Below are positions 36,244 through 44,670 of a stretch of 64,000 nucleotides of DNA, piece after piece. The position numbers were made by a program, and so were the translations under genes. How positions within the stretch are numbered: the stretch's first letter is position 1; every line of letters begins with the position of its first letter. Source of the DNA: Thermophilibacter provencensis. Its GTDB lineage: Bacteria > Actinomycetota > Coriobacteriia > Coriobacteriales > Atopobiaceae. The stretch is from positions 1,040,769 through 1,104,768 of the forward strand of contig NZ_LT671417.1 of assembly GCF_900128445.1 (NCBI RefSeq). The letters run 5' to 3'. The notes beneath the pieces are model-generated. The model was not told the DNA's origin and ran no database searches. It worked only from the letters and a program-made list of their open reading frames with translations.

Positions 36244-36288
36244 GCCCGGCGAGAAGAACGATCTGTAGAGACGTTCTTCTCGCCGGGC
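36244..36288. terminator. Perfect 17-base hairpin (class D repeat)
   Basis: GCCCGGCGAGAAGAACG and its complement flank an 11-base loop between the histidine kinase and convergent lacC-like gene. The GAGAAGRACG motif recurs in the hairpin at 62611-62675 and singly at 39160. It is well placed as a bidirectional terminator. Confidence 0.75.
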
Positions 36289-36331
36289 GGCCAGTGCGGT
36301 TCGGATGGATGCCCGTATATCCGGGATTGTC

Positions 36332-37267
36332 CTACGCGACCTTCTCGACGCTCGTGCCCGCGCGCAGCTCGTCGGCCACGGCCATGTCGAAGTGGCCGGT
36401 CGAGGGCGTGAGGCAGTTGGCGCTTGCGCAGGCCATGGCAAACGCGAGCTGATCTTCCACGGCCATCCCGCGCGCCATGGCGACGGCGAAGGCGCCCACC
36501 ATCGTGTCGCCGGAGCCCACGGGGTTCACCACGTCGATCTTGGGCGCGCGGCCGCGGAAGACGCCCTCGGGGCAGGCCATCACGGAGCCGTCGCCGCCAA
36601 GGGAGACCACGACCTTCTCGATGCCGTAGGTCTCGTGCACCTCGCGCGCGGCGGCGTAGATCTCGTCGATAGACTCCGGCTTGCGGCCGAGGATCGCCTG
36701 GATCTCGTCCGTGTTGGGCTTGATCATCGCGGGCCGCGCGGGAAGGCTGCCCACGAGAAGCGCTCCCGAGGTGTCTAGGATCGCCGGCTTGCCCGCCGCG
36801 CGCACGATCTCCACCAGCTCGCGGTAGATGGCGTCGCCGCATCCCGCGGGCACGGAGCCGTTGAAGGTCACCACGTCGGCGCGCGCCGCGATCTCACCCA
36901 CCTTTGCGCGCACGGCGATGACCTCGTCGGCCGTCACGGGGCGGCCGGGCTCGAGGAACTCCGTCGAGCGGCCGTCGGGCTCCAGGACGTTGATGCAGCA
37001 GCGCGTCTCGGCGGCCACGTGCACGAAGTCGTGCTCGATGCCATCGGCGTCCAGAAGCTCGCAGAGGAGCCGCCCGTTGTTGCCGCCCACAAAGCCCGTG
37101 GCCACGATCTTCTCTCCGCAGGTGGCAACCGCGCGGGCGGCGTTCAGGCCCTTGCCGCCGGCGTTGTCTATGCACGTCTCGACGCGCATGACGGTGCCGT
37201 CGACGAGCGGGCAGGAGAGCTGGTAGGCCTTGTCGATTGAGCTGTTGAGCGTGACGGTAGAGATCAT
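36332..37267 (-). CDS. PfkB-family sugar kinase (1-phosphofructokinase/tagatose-6-phosphate kinase, LacC-like)
   Basis: A 311-residue PfkB kinase. NAGGKGLNAARAVATCGEKIVATGFVGG near the N-terminus is the substrate loop, and NPVGSGDTMVGAFAVA is the ATP/catalytic-base motif. TLNSSIDKAYQL is the LacC/FruK-style start. It sits on the same strand as lacB and lacA, so tagatose-6-phosphate kinase is the favoured role. FruK cannot be excluded since no EIIB-fructose gene is near. The neighbouring orphan EIIB is divergent from it. Confidence 0.85.
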   Translation of the reverse strand: MISTVTLNSSIDKAYQLSCPLVDGTVMRVETCIDNAGGKGLNAARAVATCGEKIVATGFVGGNNGRLLCELLDADGIEHDFVHVAAETRCCINVLEPDGRSTEFLEPGRPVTADEVIAVRAKVGEIAARADVVTFNGSVPAGCGDAIYRELVEIVRAAGKPAILDTSGALLVGSLPARPAMIKPNTDEIQAILGRKPESIDEIYAAAREVHETYGIEKVVVSLGGDGSVMACPEGVFRGRAPKIDVVNPVGSGDTMVGAFAVAMARGMAVEDQLAFAMACASANCLTPSTGHFDMAVADELRAGTSVEKVA

Positions 37268-37373
37268 GGCGTCTCCTTTTGAGTCGATGTGGGGCGTGCG
37301 CTCAGTGCATCTTATCCCGTTGCGGGCGAGTAAGATAGAAACCACTGGGGTACCACCGGAAGAAAGGTCGGAA

Positions 37374-37847
37374 ATGTCGGGGGCCGACGGCGCGCTCGTG
37401 CGCATTGACAGTCGCCTCGTGCACGGGCAGGTGGTGGCCGCGTGGGTTCGCGCGATCGGAGCGCGCCGCATCGTCGTGGCCAACGACGAGGCCGCCGGAA
37501 ACCCCATGCGGCAGCGCGTGATGCGCATGGCCGTCCCCCAGGGGGTCGAGGTGCTCTTTGAGACCGTGTCTGAGGCGGCGGACACGCTCCGGGCCCTGGG
37601 CTGCGGCCCGACGCTCGCCGTGGTGGAGACTCCCGCGGACGCCCTCGCGCTCGTGGAGGCGGGGGTGCGGCCGACGGTAGTCAACGTGGGCAACCTGCAC
37701 ATGGCCGCGGGAAAGCGGCGGGTCGCCCCGGCCGTGGCCGTGGATGACGGGGACCGCGCCGCACTGCGCGCCCTCCGAGAGCGCGGCGTTGAGGTCGTGG
37801 TGCGCCGCACCCCTCTCGCGCCCGAGGGCTCGCTTGACTGGCTCTAG
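37374..37847 (+). CDS. Orphan PTS mannose-family EIIB
   Basis: A 157-residue EIIB. VRIDSRLVHGQVVAAW holds the phosphorylation histidine (His17 from this start). It has no adjacent EIIA, EIIC or EIID. It is divergent from the lacC-like kinase and convergent on lacB. It may serve a permease elsewhere, or substitute for other EIIBs (for example, with the 40 kb system, which has its own EIIB). Confidence 0.85.
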   Translation: MSGADGALVRIDSRLVHGQVVAAWVRAIGARRIVVANDEAAGNPMRQRVMRMAVPQGVEVLFETVSEAADTLRALGCGPTLAVVETPADALALVEAGVRPTVVNVGNLHMAAGKRRVAPAVAVDDGDRAALRALRERGVEVVVRRTPLAPEGSLDWL

Positions 37848-37935
37848 CCCGTCCTGGGAGGTGAGTCGCGCGGGGCGCTCGCCTATGCCCGTCCTTCTCA
37901 CCTTGCGCCGGTCCATCTGGCCTAGTCTGCCGTAA

Positions 37936-37981
37936 GGCCGATCGGGCGGCGCGCCGCTGCAGGTACGCCGCCCGATCGGCC
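37936..37981. terminator. Bidirectional terminator between EIIB and lacB
   Basis: GGCCGATCGGGCGGCG and its complement (37966-37981) give a 16-base perfect stem with a 14-base loop between two convergent genes. Confidence 0.75.
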
Positions 37982-37997
37982 GGAATTGCGTCTGGAC

Positions 37998-38519
37998 CTA
38001 GTCGTGATACTCGCCGCGGTCCCACTTCTCGAGGAACTCGTCGAAGAAGTGGGGGTCCGCCTGAGCCTCGGCGTCGCAGCCCGCCTCGATGGCGTCGATC
38101 TTGGCGACGAGGGCGTCGCGCTCGGGAGTGGGCTGATAGCTCGCGGCGAGGAAGGCGTCGACGATGTCGGCGATGAGGAACTCGCCGGTAATCTTGCCGC
38201 CAAAGCCGATGACGTTGGCGTTCAGGCACTCGCGGGCGTGCACGGCGGTGGACATGTCGCGGACGAGCGCGCAGCGGGCGCCCGGGACCTTGTTCACGGC
38301 GTTGGTGATGCCCACGCCCGTGCCGCACATGACAACGCCGGCGTCTGCCTCGCCAGAGGCGACCTTCTCGCCCACGGCCTTGCCGTAGATGGGGTAGTGG
38401 GTGCGCGCGTGGTCGTAGGTGCCGCAGTCGATGACGGTGTGGCCGCAGGCCTTGAGATGGTCGGAGATGGCCATCTTCTCGTTGGTGACGATGTGATCGC
38501 AGCCAATCGCGATGATCAT
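37998..38519 (-). CDS. lacB: Galactose-6-phosphate isomerase subunit LacB
   Basis: A 173-residue RpiB/LacAB-family protein, close to the 171 usual for Lac[11 protein letters not shown] near the start, [15 protein letters not shown] and [24 protein letters not shown] are LacB signatures. It forms a heteromer with LacA and converts galactose 6-phosphate to tagatose 6-phosphate. It is 36 bases downstream of lacA. Confidence 0.92.
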   Translation of the reverse strand: MIIAIGCDHIVTNEKMAISDHLKACGHTVIDCGTYDHARTHYPIYGKAVGEKVASGEADAGVVMCGTGVGITNAVNKVPGARCALVRDMSTAVHARECLNANVIGFGGKITGEFLIADIVDAFLAASYQPTPERDALVAKIDAIEAGCDAEAQADPHFFDEFLEKWDRGEYHD

Positions 38520-38555
38520 GGTGTCCTCCTTGGGTGTCGGGTTCCGGCGCTGGCG

Positions 38556-38984
38556 CTAGGCCATCTTGTTGAGCATGTCCACGCGAATCTGGTGACGTCC
38601 GCCGGCATAGGGCTCCGAGAGGAACTCGCGCACGATCCCGCGGGCGATCTCGTCGCCCACGACGGCCGACCCCATGGTGATGAGGCGCGCGTTGTTGTGC
38701 TGGCGCGTCATGAAGGCGGAGCGCTCGTCGGAGCACTCGCAGGCGACCATGCCCTTGACCTTGCAGGCGGCCATGTATGAGCCGTCGCCGTAGCGGTCGA
38801 AGGCAAAGCCGAGGCTGTCGGGGTTCTCAAGGAGGTCGCGCGCGACGGCGAGAGTGGAGTCCACAAGATCTGCCGCGGGCTCCTCGCTCTTGTCCACGAC
38901 CTCGTGCCCGAGCTCGACGAGGTAGGCCTTGACCGTCTCCTTGAGCGGCATGCCCTCAGCGTCAGATCCGATGACGATTCTCAT
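38556..38984 (-). CDS. lacA: Galactose-6-phosphate isomerase subunit LacA
   Basis: A 142-residue LacA, the usual length. [18 protein letters not shown] at the N-terminus and [21 protein letters not shown] near the C-terminus match LacA. It pairs with LacB. The start is ATG 38984; the longer open frame lacks a ribosome site. A candidate LacR operator lies at 39053-39073 upstream. Confidence 0.91.
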   Translation of the reverse strand: MRIVIGSDAEGMPLKETVKAYLVELGHEVVDKSEEPAADLVDSTLAVARDLLENPDSLGFAFDRYGDGSYMAACKVKGMVACECSDERSAFMTRQHNNARLITMGSAVVGDEIARGIVREFLSEPYAGGRHQIRVDMLNKMA

Positions 38985-39052
38985 AGTTGTCCTTTCCCCA
39001 GGGTGGCCTGCAAAGGTGAACCTACGAGAAGTGTACTCGATTTGGGGGAATT

Positions 39053-39073
39053 CAAACAGATTCGAACAAATTG
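39053..39073. promoter_or_regulatory. Candidate LacR operator upstream of lacA
   Basis: CAAACAGATTCGAACAAATTG. It matches the sequence at 40222-40242 upstream of the 40 kb PTS operon over most of its length, especially CGAACAAATTG. Confidence 0.6.
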
Positions 39074-39107
39074 GCACAATGCGCGTACGAGCGCCCGCGC
39101 AAGTGGT

Positions 39108-39216
39108 GTCGCGACGGCCCCGCACGGCGGCCCTGCGGGGGTCTGGCGACGGACGGGGCGAGAAGAACGTCGCGACGGCCCCGCACGGCAGCTCCGCGGG
39201 GGCGTCGCGACGGACG
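39108..39216. repeat. Direct repeat in the lacA/deoR intergenic region
   Basis: Two copies about 48 bases long, starting with GTCGCGACGGCCCCGCACGG, occur 61 bases apart (39108 and 39169). Between them is GGCGAGAAGAACG, the class D motif. The region lies between the stop of the regulator gene and lacA. Confidence 0.7.
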
Positions 39217-39240
39217 CGCCCATCTCGTCATGCGTCGGTG

Positions 39241-40005
39241 CTAGAGCAACACCCGCGCGTACGTGCGAAGATCCTTGAGCTCCTCGGGGTCAACGCCGTC
39301 ATCGCAGATCACGGTGTCATTGGGCTTCAGCGAGTAGAAGGAGTAGAACCCGCGGGAGCCGATCTTGCTGCTGTCGGCGAGCACGAAGCACTCCGTGGCG
39401 TGGTCAAAGACGGTGCTGTAGAGCCGGCCCGCGTCGAGCGTGCTCGTGAAGAGCTGACCGTCGCGCAGGGCGTCGACGCCGATGAAGGCCTTGTCAAAGC
39501 CCAGCGAGGCGAGGGCGTTCTCCGTGATGGGGCCCATGAAGGTGCCCGACCTCGGGCGATAGGTGCCGCCGAGCATGATGATCTCGCGGATGTCCCCGTC
39601 GACGAAGAGGTTGAAGATCGGCAGGCTGTTGGTCACGATGCGCAGCGGAATGACGGGCAGGAACTGGGCCGCCATCTCGACCGTGGTGCTCGAGCCGAGA
39701 AAGATCGTGTCGTCCTCGCTCACGAGAGACGCCGCCGCCTTGGCGATCTTGGTCTTTTCCTCGATGTGGAGAAGCTGGCGCTCGAGATGGGCGGACTCGC
39801 GGATGAGCGCGCGGTCGCGCACGCCCTCGGACGTCTTGGCCCCGCCCCTGAGGCGCTCGATGCGCCCCTCCTCGGAGAGCTCCTCGAGGTCGCGCCGAAC
39901 GGTCATGTCCGAGACGCCGAGCGTGGTGGCTATCTCGTGTACCGAGACGGTGCCGCGCACGCGACACATCTCAACGATTCGGTCCTGTCGCTCGGCCTTG
40001 AGCAT
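39241..40005 (-). CDS. lacR: DeoR/LacR-family regulator
   Basis: A 254-residue DeoR regulator. The HTH covers about 6-57 (MLKAERQDRIVEMCRVRGTVSVHEIATTLGVSDMTVRRDLEELSEEGRIERLRGG). The sensor domain has LGSSTTVEMAAQFL and SSKIGSRGFYSFYSL. It lies upstream of lacA and lacB on the same strand and divergent from the 40 kb PTS operon. Sites of the CGAACAAATTG type occur before both. It is likely to be the tagatose-6-phosphate-responsive repressor for this locus. Confidence 0.87.
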   Translation of the reverse strand: MLKAERQDRIVEMCRVRGTVSVHEIATTLGVSDMTVRRDLEELSEEGRIERLRGGAKTSEGVRDRALIRESAHLERQLLHIEEKTKIAKAAASLVSEDDTIFLGSSTTVEMAAQFLPVIPLRIVTNSLPIFNLFVDGDIREIIMLGGTYRPRSGTFMGPITENALASLGFDKAFIGVDALRDGQLFTSTLDAGRLYSTVFDHATECFVLADSSKIGSRGFYSFYSLKPNDTVICDDGVDPEELKDLRTYARVLL

Positions 40006-40308
40006 GGTTCACCGTCCTCCGCGTCAGCTGTTAATGAACACTATACCCGGCAAATCGCACATCGTTGGGACAGCGTGACAACTCTTGATAACTTGCAACG
40101 TTTCTTGCCAAACCACACGTCATGGTGACGGTCACCGACATTTCGCTACCGTCTGCCCCTATTCTTTCAAAGATACAGTAGCTCGAGTACACATTTTCCG
40201 AACAAATGGCTAGTATTGTTTCGAACAGAAACGAACAAATTGAATCCAAATCTGTTCTGTTATGAAAAATAGCGGCTGATGCGGCTGCGCCAAGGGAGAG
40301 GAATCACC
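40006..40308. other. Divergent promoter region of lacR and PTS operon
   Basis: About 300 AT-rich bases with no gene. It holds three operator-like sites (see 40198-40242) and likely promoters for both directions. The right end has the AAGGGAGAGG ribosome site of the EIIA gene. Confidence 0.55.
40198..40242. promoter_or_regulatory. Cluster of LacR-type operators before the PTS operon
   Basis: CCGAACAAATGG at about 40198-40209 and CGAACAGAAACGAACAAATTG at about 40222-40242 contain repeated CGAACA units, shared with the site at 39053-39073. Confidence 0.6.
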
Positions 40309-40749
40309 ATGAGGGTAGGCGTCATCGTTGCGAGCCACGGCGAGTTTGCGAGGGCGGCACTCGGAAGCGTTGAGATGGTTGCCGGTCCTCAGCAGGACGT
40401 GCGTGCGCTCGCGCTGACGGCCGACAAGTCGGCCGAGACGTTCGAGGCGGAGTTCGCTCAGGCGTACGCGGAGCTCAAGGCCGAGTGCGACCTCATCGTC
40501 ACCATCTGCGACATCCACGGCGGCACGCCGTTCAACGTCATCTCGCGCAGCATCCTCAAGGGCATGGACATGGTCGCCTTTACCGGCCTCAGCCTGCCCG
40601 TCCTTATCGAGCTCCTGCTCTCCCGCGACCAGGCCTCCGACGCTGACGAGATTCGCGGGCTCATCGAGGCGGCCCACGCCCAGACCCTCGCCGAGATCCA
40701 GGTCGAGATGGCCCAGGGGAGCTCGGACGAGGATGACCTCGACCTCTAG
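40309..40749 (+). CDS. PTS mannose-family EIIA
   Basis: A 146-residue EIIA with phosphorylated His10 in MRVGVIVASHG and CDIHGGTPFNV as the second motif. It opens the operon that runs through to the sulfatase and maturase genes. Under presumed LacR control by upstream sites. Confidence 0.93.
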   Translation: MRVGVIVASHGEFARAALGSVEMVAGPQQDVRALALTADKSAETFEAEFAQAYAELKAECDLIVTICDIHGGTPFNVISRSILKGMDMVAFTGLSLPVLIELLLSRDQASDADEIRGLIEAAHAQTLAEIQVEMAQGSSDEDDLDL

Positions 40750-40835
40750 ACCTCGGTCAGCTGCCCGCGCGCGGGGATGGGACCGCCCGCGGGCTTCAAG
40801 AACGGCACGTTAGGCACAGAGAAAGGGAGAAGAAC

Positions 40836-41324
40836 ATGGCACTCAAGCTCGTTGACATCGACGACCGCCTCATCCACGGCCAGCTGGCGTCCACCTGGAT
40901 TCCGGACAACGGCATCGAGTCCGTGATCATCGTCGACGACAAGGTCGCCAACGACCCGGTGCAGAAGTCCGTCGCCGGTCTTGCCGTCCCCAAGGTCAAG
41001 GTCTCGGTCTTCGGCGTCGACAAGTTCATTGACGTCCTCAAGAAGACCACCCTCAAGAAGGTGACGATGGTTCTGTTCACCAACCCCGTCGACGCCCTCA
41101 AGATGCACGAGAACGGCCTGCCGTTCGACTATCTCAACGTCTCCGGCATGCGCTACAACGACCAGCGCACGCGCCTGCACAAGAACATGTCCGTGACCCC
41201 CGAGGAGCGCGAGGCCTTCGAGAAGCTCATCGCCATGGGCGTTGAGTGCTGGATGCAGCCCACCACGCGCGACCCCAAGGTCTCCGTCTCCGAGCTGCTC
41301 GCCGGCGCGCACGCGGAGGCGTAA
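40836..41324 (+). CDS. PTS mannose-family EIIB
   Basis: A 162-residue EIIB; IDDRLIHGQLASTW has the phosphorylated His14. Preceded by AAGGGAG and 86 bases after EIIA. Confidence 0.93.
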   Translation: MALKLVDIDDRLIHGQLASTWIPDNGIESVIIVDDKVANDPVQKSVAGLAVPKVKVSVFGVDKFIDVLKKTTLKKVTMVLFTNPVDALKMHENGLPFDYLNVSGMRYNDQRTRLHKNMSVTPEEREAFEKLIAMGVECWMQPTTRDPKVSVSELLAGAHAEA

Positions 41325-41393
41325 CGAGGCAATGTCGGCGCGGAGAGGGCGCGCCGTCAGCACAAGCGACGACTGTCGTCAGAAGGAGGAGAA

Positions 41394-42203
41394 ATGATCC
41401 AAGCACTGCTGCTTGCCATCTGGGCGGGTCTTTGTACCTGGGACCAGTTTGGCCCGCACCTCGGATTCAGAAAGCCGCTGCTCGCCTCGGTGGGCGTCGG
41501 CATCATCCTTGGTGACATGCCCACGGCCATCATGATCGGTGCCACGATGGAGCTCATGTGGCTCGGCGTCAACAACATCGGCGCCTACGTGCCGCCCGAC
41601 GTCATCTCCGGCACGATCGTGGGCGCTGCCCTCGGCATCATGTCCGGCGGCGACACCGCGAGCGCCATCGCCCTGGCCGTTGCCATCGGCATCCCCACCG
41701 CCACGCTCGTCCAGCAGCTCAACATCCTCGTGATGACCACCAACATCACGTTCCTGCACGGCGCCGACAAGGCGGCCGAGAGCGGCGAGTTCAAGTCCGT
41801 CAACAAGTACTTCTGGGCCGGCGCCGTCTGCTTCTTCCTGACCCGCGCCATCCCGGTGTTCATCGCCACGGGCATCGGCTCGGTCGTGGTCGAGAGCATC
41901 ATGGGCTTCCTGCAGAACCAGGTGCCCTGGGTCCTCTCCGCCTTCTCGACCGCGGGCGGCATGATGCCCGCCGTCGGCCTCGCGATGCTGCTCACCATGA
42001 TGATGAAGAAGAACATGTGGATCTTCCTCATCTGCGGCTTTGTGCTCGCGGCCTTCCTCAAGGTCCCGACGATCGGCATCGCCCTCGTGGCCGCCGCTGC
42101 CGCGGGCTTCTATGACTTCGTCGTCGAGGGAACCAAGAAGTCCCAGGCCACCGCAGCCGTCGACGCCCCTGTCAGCGACGAGGACGAGGAGTATGATCTC
42201 TAA
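41394..42203 (+). CDS. PTS mannose-family EIIC
   Basis: A 269-residue membrane protein; LGVNNIGAYVPPDVISGTIVG and FRKPLLASVGVGIILGD are typical EIIC-Sor segments. Its stop codon overlaps the EIID start by one base. Preceded by AAGGAGG. Confidence 0.93.
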   Translation: MIQALLLAIWAGLCTWDQFGPHLGFRKPLLASVGVGIILGDMPTAIMIGATMELMWLGVNNIGAYVPPDVISGTIVGAALGIMSGGDTASAIALAVAIGIPTATLVQQLNILVMTTNITFLHGADKAAESGEFKSVNKYFWAGAVCFFLTRAIPVFIATGIGSVVVESIMGFLQNQVPWVLSAFSTAGGMMPAVGLAMLLTMMMKKNMWIFLICGFVLAAFLKVPTIGIALVAAAAAGFYDFVVEGTKKSQATAAVDAPVSDEDEEYDL

Positions 42204-43036
42204 TGGGTAAGATTTCCAAGAAGACGCTCAACCGGGTTCTCCTGAGGACCCAGGGCTGCCAGTTCGCCCACAACTACGAGCGCATGCAGTCTCTCTCGCT
42301 CACCTACTGCGTCTCCCCGGTCCTCGAGGAGCTCTACAAGGACGCCCCCAAGGAGCAGCGCGTCAAGGCGATGCAGCGCTACCTCGAGTACTTCAACACG
42401 CACCCCATCGCGATCCCGTTCATCCTCGGCATCGCCACGGCGGTTGAGGAGAACACCGACGAGGACCACAAGGACACCGTCACCGCGATCAAGACCTCGC
42501 TCATGGGCCCCTTCGCCGGCATCGGCGACTCGCTGCTCAACCTCACGTGGTTCCCGATCGCGGGCTCCATCGGCGCCTCCCTGTGCGTCGACAACGGCAG
42601 CCTCATCGGCCCGCTCGTGATGTTCCTGCTCATCAACCTCCTGTACTGGCCGCTCAAGTACTTCGGCCTGCACAAGGGCTACGAGTCCGGCATGGCGCTC
42701 GTCGACAAGTTCGGCGTCGAGGTCTTCGACCGCCTCGGCGACGCCGCCAACGTCCTCGGCGTCATGGTCACCGGCGGCCTCATCGCCACGACGGTCAAGC
42801 TCAAGACCGCCATCGAGTTCTCCTTCGGCGAGGGCGACCCGCTCGTGCTCCAGACCCAGCTCGACTCCGTCCTGCCGTGCCTGCTGCCGATCATCGTGAC
42901 CTTCATCTGCTACCGACTCCTGAAGAAGGGGCAGGGCAAGAACTCCGCCCAGATCATCCTCGGCATCATCGCCGTGTGCCTGGCGCTCTTCGCCCTCAAC
43001 TACTACATCCCCGGCTTCCCGAAGATCATCTCGTAG
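42203..43036 (+). CDS. PTS mannose-family EIID
   Basis: A 277-residue EIID; LRTQGCQFAHNYERMQSLSLTYC and MGPFAGIGDSLLNL are the family motifs. It starts at the EIIC stop, so translation is coupled. Confidence 0.93.
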   Translation: MGKISKKTLNRVLLRTQGCQFAHNYERMQSLSLTYCVSPVLEELYKDAPKEQRVKAMQRYLEYFNTHPIAIPFILGIATAVEENTDEDHKDTVTAIKTSLMGPFAGIGDSLLNLTWFPIAGSIGASLCVDNGSLIGPLVMFLLINLLYWPLKYFGLHKGYESGMALVDKFGVEVFDRLGDAANVLGVMVTGGLIATTVKLKTAIEFSFGEGDPLVLQTQLDSVLPCLLPIIVTFICYRLLKKGQGKNSAQIILGIIAVCLALFALNYYIPGFPKIIS

Positions 43037-43051
43037 GAAGCGCCCTTTCTC

Positions 43052-43083
43052 GGCGCCCCGCCCACCCCTCTGGGCGGGGCGCC
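43052..43083 (+). terminator. Strong hairpin between EIID and the first sulfatase
   Basis: A 13-base perfect stem GGCGCCCCGCCCA / TGGGCGGGGCGCC with a six-base loop, then TCGTATCAATTTT. Its 3' end is 23 bases before the sulfatase start. It fits partial termination or 3'-end protection of the PTS mRNA. Confidence 0.7.
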
Positions 43084-43106
43084 TCGTATCAATTTTCGGA
43101 GGACCC

Positions 43107-44606
43107 ATGAGAACCGTACTCGTCCTGATGGATACGCTGCGCCGGGACGCGCTCGGGTGCTACAACCCCGGAGGCAGCGCGCGAACCCCGAACCTCGACG
43201 CCTTCTCGAGCGAGGCGGTCACCTTCGACAACCACTGGATCGGCTCGGCGCCCTGCATGCCGGCCCGACGCGACATCATGTGCGGGCGCTACAACTTCCT
43301 CGAGCGTCCCTGGGGCCCGATCGAGCCCTTTGACGTGACGCTCGTGGACTGCCTGCGCGCCGGGGGCGTCCGCACGCACATCTCAACGGACCACTGCCAC
43401 TACGCGCGCACCGGCGGCGAGGGCTACCTGCAGCTCTTCAACACCTTCGAGTTCTTCCGCGGCCAGGAGGGCGACCCGTGGGTGAGCCGCATCGACGAGC
43501 CGGACAACATGCCCGAGACCTTCTATGGCCGCGTGCGCGAGCAGTACCAGAAGAACCGCCTCAGGTGGCCCAGCGAGGAGGACATGCCCTCCCCGAGGAC
43601 CTTCCGCTCCGCGTGCGAGTTCATCGACCAGAACGAGGGGAAGGACGACTTCTTCCTCATGGTCGAGGCCTTCGACCCGCATGAGCCCTTCGACGTGCCC
43701 GACCGCTACATGGACGAGTACGGCGGCTCCGAGGGGCTTGACCGCGACTACTTTGAGATCCCGCCCTACAAGCGCGTCTCCGACACCGACATCCCCGAGA
43801 GCGCCGTCGACTACGTGCAGCGCCGCTACAAGGCGCTCGTCACGATGACCGACCACTGGTTCGGAACCCTCGTCGACAAGCTCAAGGAGAAGGGCATGTA
43901 CGAGGGAACGACCGTCATCGTGACCACGGACCACGGCTACTTCCTCGGGAGCCGCGACTACCTGGGCAAGAACTACATGCACATGTACAACGAGATGGCC
44001 CACCTGCCGCTGATCGTGAAGTTCCCCCACGGGGAGCGCGCGGGCGAGCTGGCCCACCAGCTCACCCAGGCCATCGACATCATGCCCACCGTGCTCGAGG
44101 CCCACGGACGCCCCGTGCCCGAGACCGTCATGGGAACCTCGCTCATGCCGCTTGCCACGGACGCCGCGGCGCGGACCCGCGAGTACGCCCTCTACGGCGT
44201 CCACGCCATGACGGTCAACGTGACCGACGGCCGCCACACCTACTTCCGCGCGCCCGTGCCGGGCAACCAGCCCTGCTACGAGTACGCGGCGATTCCCCAC
44301 ACCATCCGTAAGAAGATGGGCGTCGACTGCGTGGACCAGATCGAGATGGGCCGCTTCCTCTCGTGGACGGACTATCCCGTCTACAGGTTCCCGTGCCGCA
44401 AGCCCGCCAACATCGACCAGCGCGAGGACTGCCTCGAGGAGGTCCACGACTCGATGCTGTTCGACCTGAAGGAGGACTACGGCCAGACCCACAATCTCGT
44501 GGGGGAGGACGCCGACGCGGAGGCGCGCATGATCGGGCTGCTCAGGCGCGGCCTCGAGGAGCACGGCGCCCCCGCAGAGCAGTTCGCCCGCCTCGGCCTT
44601 GCGTAA
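43107..44606 (+). CDS. Cytosolic Cys-type sulfatase
   Basis: A 499-residue sulfatase without signal peptide. DTLRRDALGC near the start holds the first metal Asp. Cys50 in APCMPARRDIMCGR is the C-x-P-x-R site, converted to formylglycine. TTDHGYFLGSRDYLGK has the second metal residues. It probably removes sulfate from a sugar in the cytoplasm, since the PTS genes lie directly upstream. The substrate is not readable. The same subfamily as the truncated gene at 62734 (both share FDPHEPFDVP and DHGxxLGxxDYLGKN). Confidence 0.93.
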   Translation: MRTVLVLMDTLRRDALGCYNPGGSARTPNLDAFSSEAVTFDNHWIGSAPCMPARRDIMCGRYNFLERPWGPIEPFDVTLVDCLRAGGVRTHISTDHCHYARTGGEGYLQLFNTFEFFRGQEGDPWVSRIDEPDNMPETFYGRVREQYQKNRLRWPSEEDMPSPRTFRSACEFIDQNEGKDDFFLMVEAFDPHEPFDVPDRYMDEYGGSEGLDRDYFEIPPYKRVSDTDIPESAVDYVQRRYKALVTMTDHWFGTLVDKLKEKGMYEGTTVIVTTDHGYFLGSRDYLGKNYMHMYNEMAHLPLIVKFPHGERAGELAHQLTQAIDIMPTVLEAHGRPVPETVMGTSLMPLATDAAARTREYALYGVHAMTVNVTDGRHTYFRAPVPGNQPCYEYAAIPHTIRKKMGVDCVDQIEMGRFLSWTDYPVYRFPCRKPANIDQREDCLEEVHDSMLFDLKEDYGQTHNLVGEDADAEARMIGLLRRGLEEHGAPAEQFARLGLA

Positions 44607-44645
44607 ACCTGACAAAGGTGACAGGGTGTTTTGTCAGGTTTTCTA
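44606..44645 (+). repeat. Class C palindrome after the first sulfatase
   Basis: AACCTGACAAA pairs with TTTGTCAGGTT across GGTGACAGGGTG, then TTCT. It overlaps the sulfatase stop codon and could act as a terminator before the maturase gene. Confidence 0.8.
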
Positions 44646-44670
44646 GTCCGCGGACGGGACGGGGAGAGAC

